The position numbers were made by a program, and so were the translations under genes. From NCBI GenBank assembly GCA_022829145.1, contig CM040764.1:5072875-5136874 (forward strand): a DNA stretch of 64,000 nucleotides, written 5' to 3'. The notes below the pieces were generated by a model, which had not been told where the DNA came from, made no database searches, and worked only from the letters and a program-made list of their open reading frames with translations. This stretch comes from Albula goreensis (Eukaryota; Chordata; Actinopteri; Albuliformes; Albulidae). This document shows, one piece after another, positions 63,655 through 64,000 of this stretch (the first letter of the stretch is position 1; each line of letters starts with the position of its first letter).

Positions 63655-64000
63655 ATACTTACAAAAGAACACACACCTCTGTGATCCCTGTCTGCAAGAC
63701 TCCAGTGTGGATCGTGCTGGGGCAATTCACTTTACCCTTTTCCCCACCAGTCTTGTTTTAATACAAGACTTTACACCCTGTTTAAATGGGATACTGGAGG
63801 AATGGGTCAACCCATTCCACACTGAATTAAGGTCACAAACCAGTACAAAACACTAAAACAAATCACTGCCAGGTGCAGATTGATTTGGGAGCAGGAACCT
63901 GAGTTGACAAGCCTAGTGTCTCCCATGCTACACTAATTGCAAAACTGTACCAAATTGTTTTCCATCAGAAATTAAAAAAAAAAAAGTGCTGGTTTGTGCG
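63104..64000 (+). other. HDLBP: HDLBP 3' UTR (continues to or beyond the right edge)
   Basis: It follows the stop codon TAA (63101-63103). It holds a T27 run (63,628-63,654) and a possible variant poly(A) signal (ATTAAA at 63,971-63,976, next to an A-run). No canonical AATAAA was found, so the end may lie outside the window. Confidence 0.6.

Overview
This is vertebrate nuclear DNA, most likely from a ray-finned (teleost-type) fish. The genes are split into short exons with GT-AG introns. The DNA carries many dinucleotide and homopolymer tracts, a Tc1/mariner-type non-autonomous transposon, and other fish-type dispersed repeats. The species cannot be named from the sequence.

Three genes were recognised by reading spliced exons on both strands and comparing them with the known protein families. 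(1) FARP2 lies on the minus strand at about 101-22,990. Only the 5' end is present: the promoter, a non-coding first exon and nine coding exons covering the N-terminus and almost all of the FERM domain. The DH and PH exons lie beyond the left edge. (2) SEPT2 lies on the minus strand at about 28,255-45,200 and is complete: 11 coding exons encode 360 aa, with a long 3' UTR. (3) HDLBP (vigilin) lies on the plus strand at about 49,365 to the right edge. All 26 coding exons are present (1,274 aa once two apparent indels are allowed for), followed by the 3' UTR. The order and orientations (FARP2 and SEPT2 in tandem, SEPT2 head-to-head with HDLBP) match the human 2q37 arrangement, so this is a deeply conserved syntenic block.

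Layout: 1-6.2 kb holds eight closely packed FARP2 exons. 6.2-20.5 kb is one large FARP2 intron. 20.5-23.1 kb holds the ATG exon, intron 1, the first exon and a promoter with five regularly spaced CCAAT boxes. 23.1-28.3 kb is intergenic and holds one weak candidate for an unrecognised small minus-strand gene near 26.1-27.6 kb. 28.3-45.2 kb is SEPT2, whose introns hold the transposon, two minisatellites, a duplicated 66-bp segment and two microsatellites touching splice sites. 45.2-49.3 kb is intergenic between two divergent promoters. 49.4-64 kb is HDLBP.

The three genes have separate jobs: FARP2 is a Rac/Cdc42-pathway exchange factor, SEPT2 a filament-forming GTPase and HDLBP a multi-KH RNA-binding protein. 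Nothing in the sequence suggests they act as one system.

The most notable result is three independent single-base frameshifts, one in FARP2 and two in HDLBP. Each sits at a G or C run and each is repaired by one extra base of that run. This pattern suggests under-called homopolymers in the assembly rather than gene decay. I found no convincing previously undescribed biological system.
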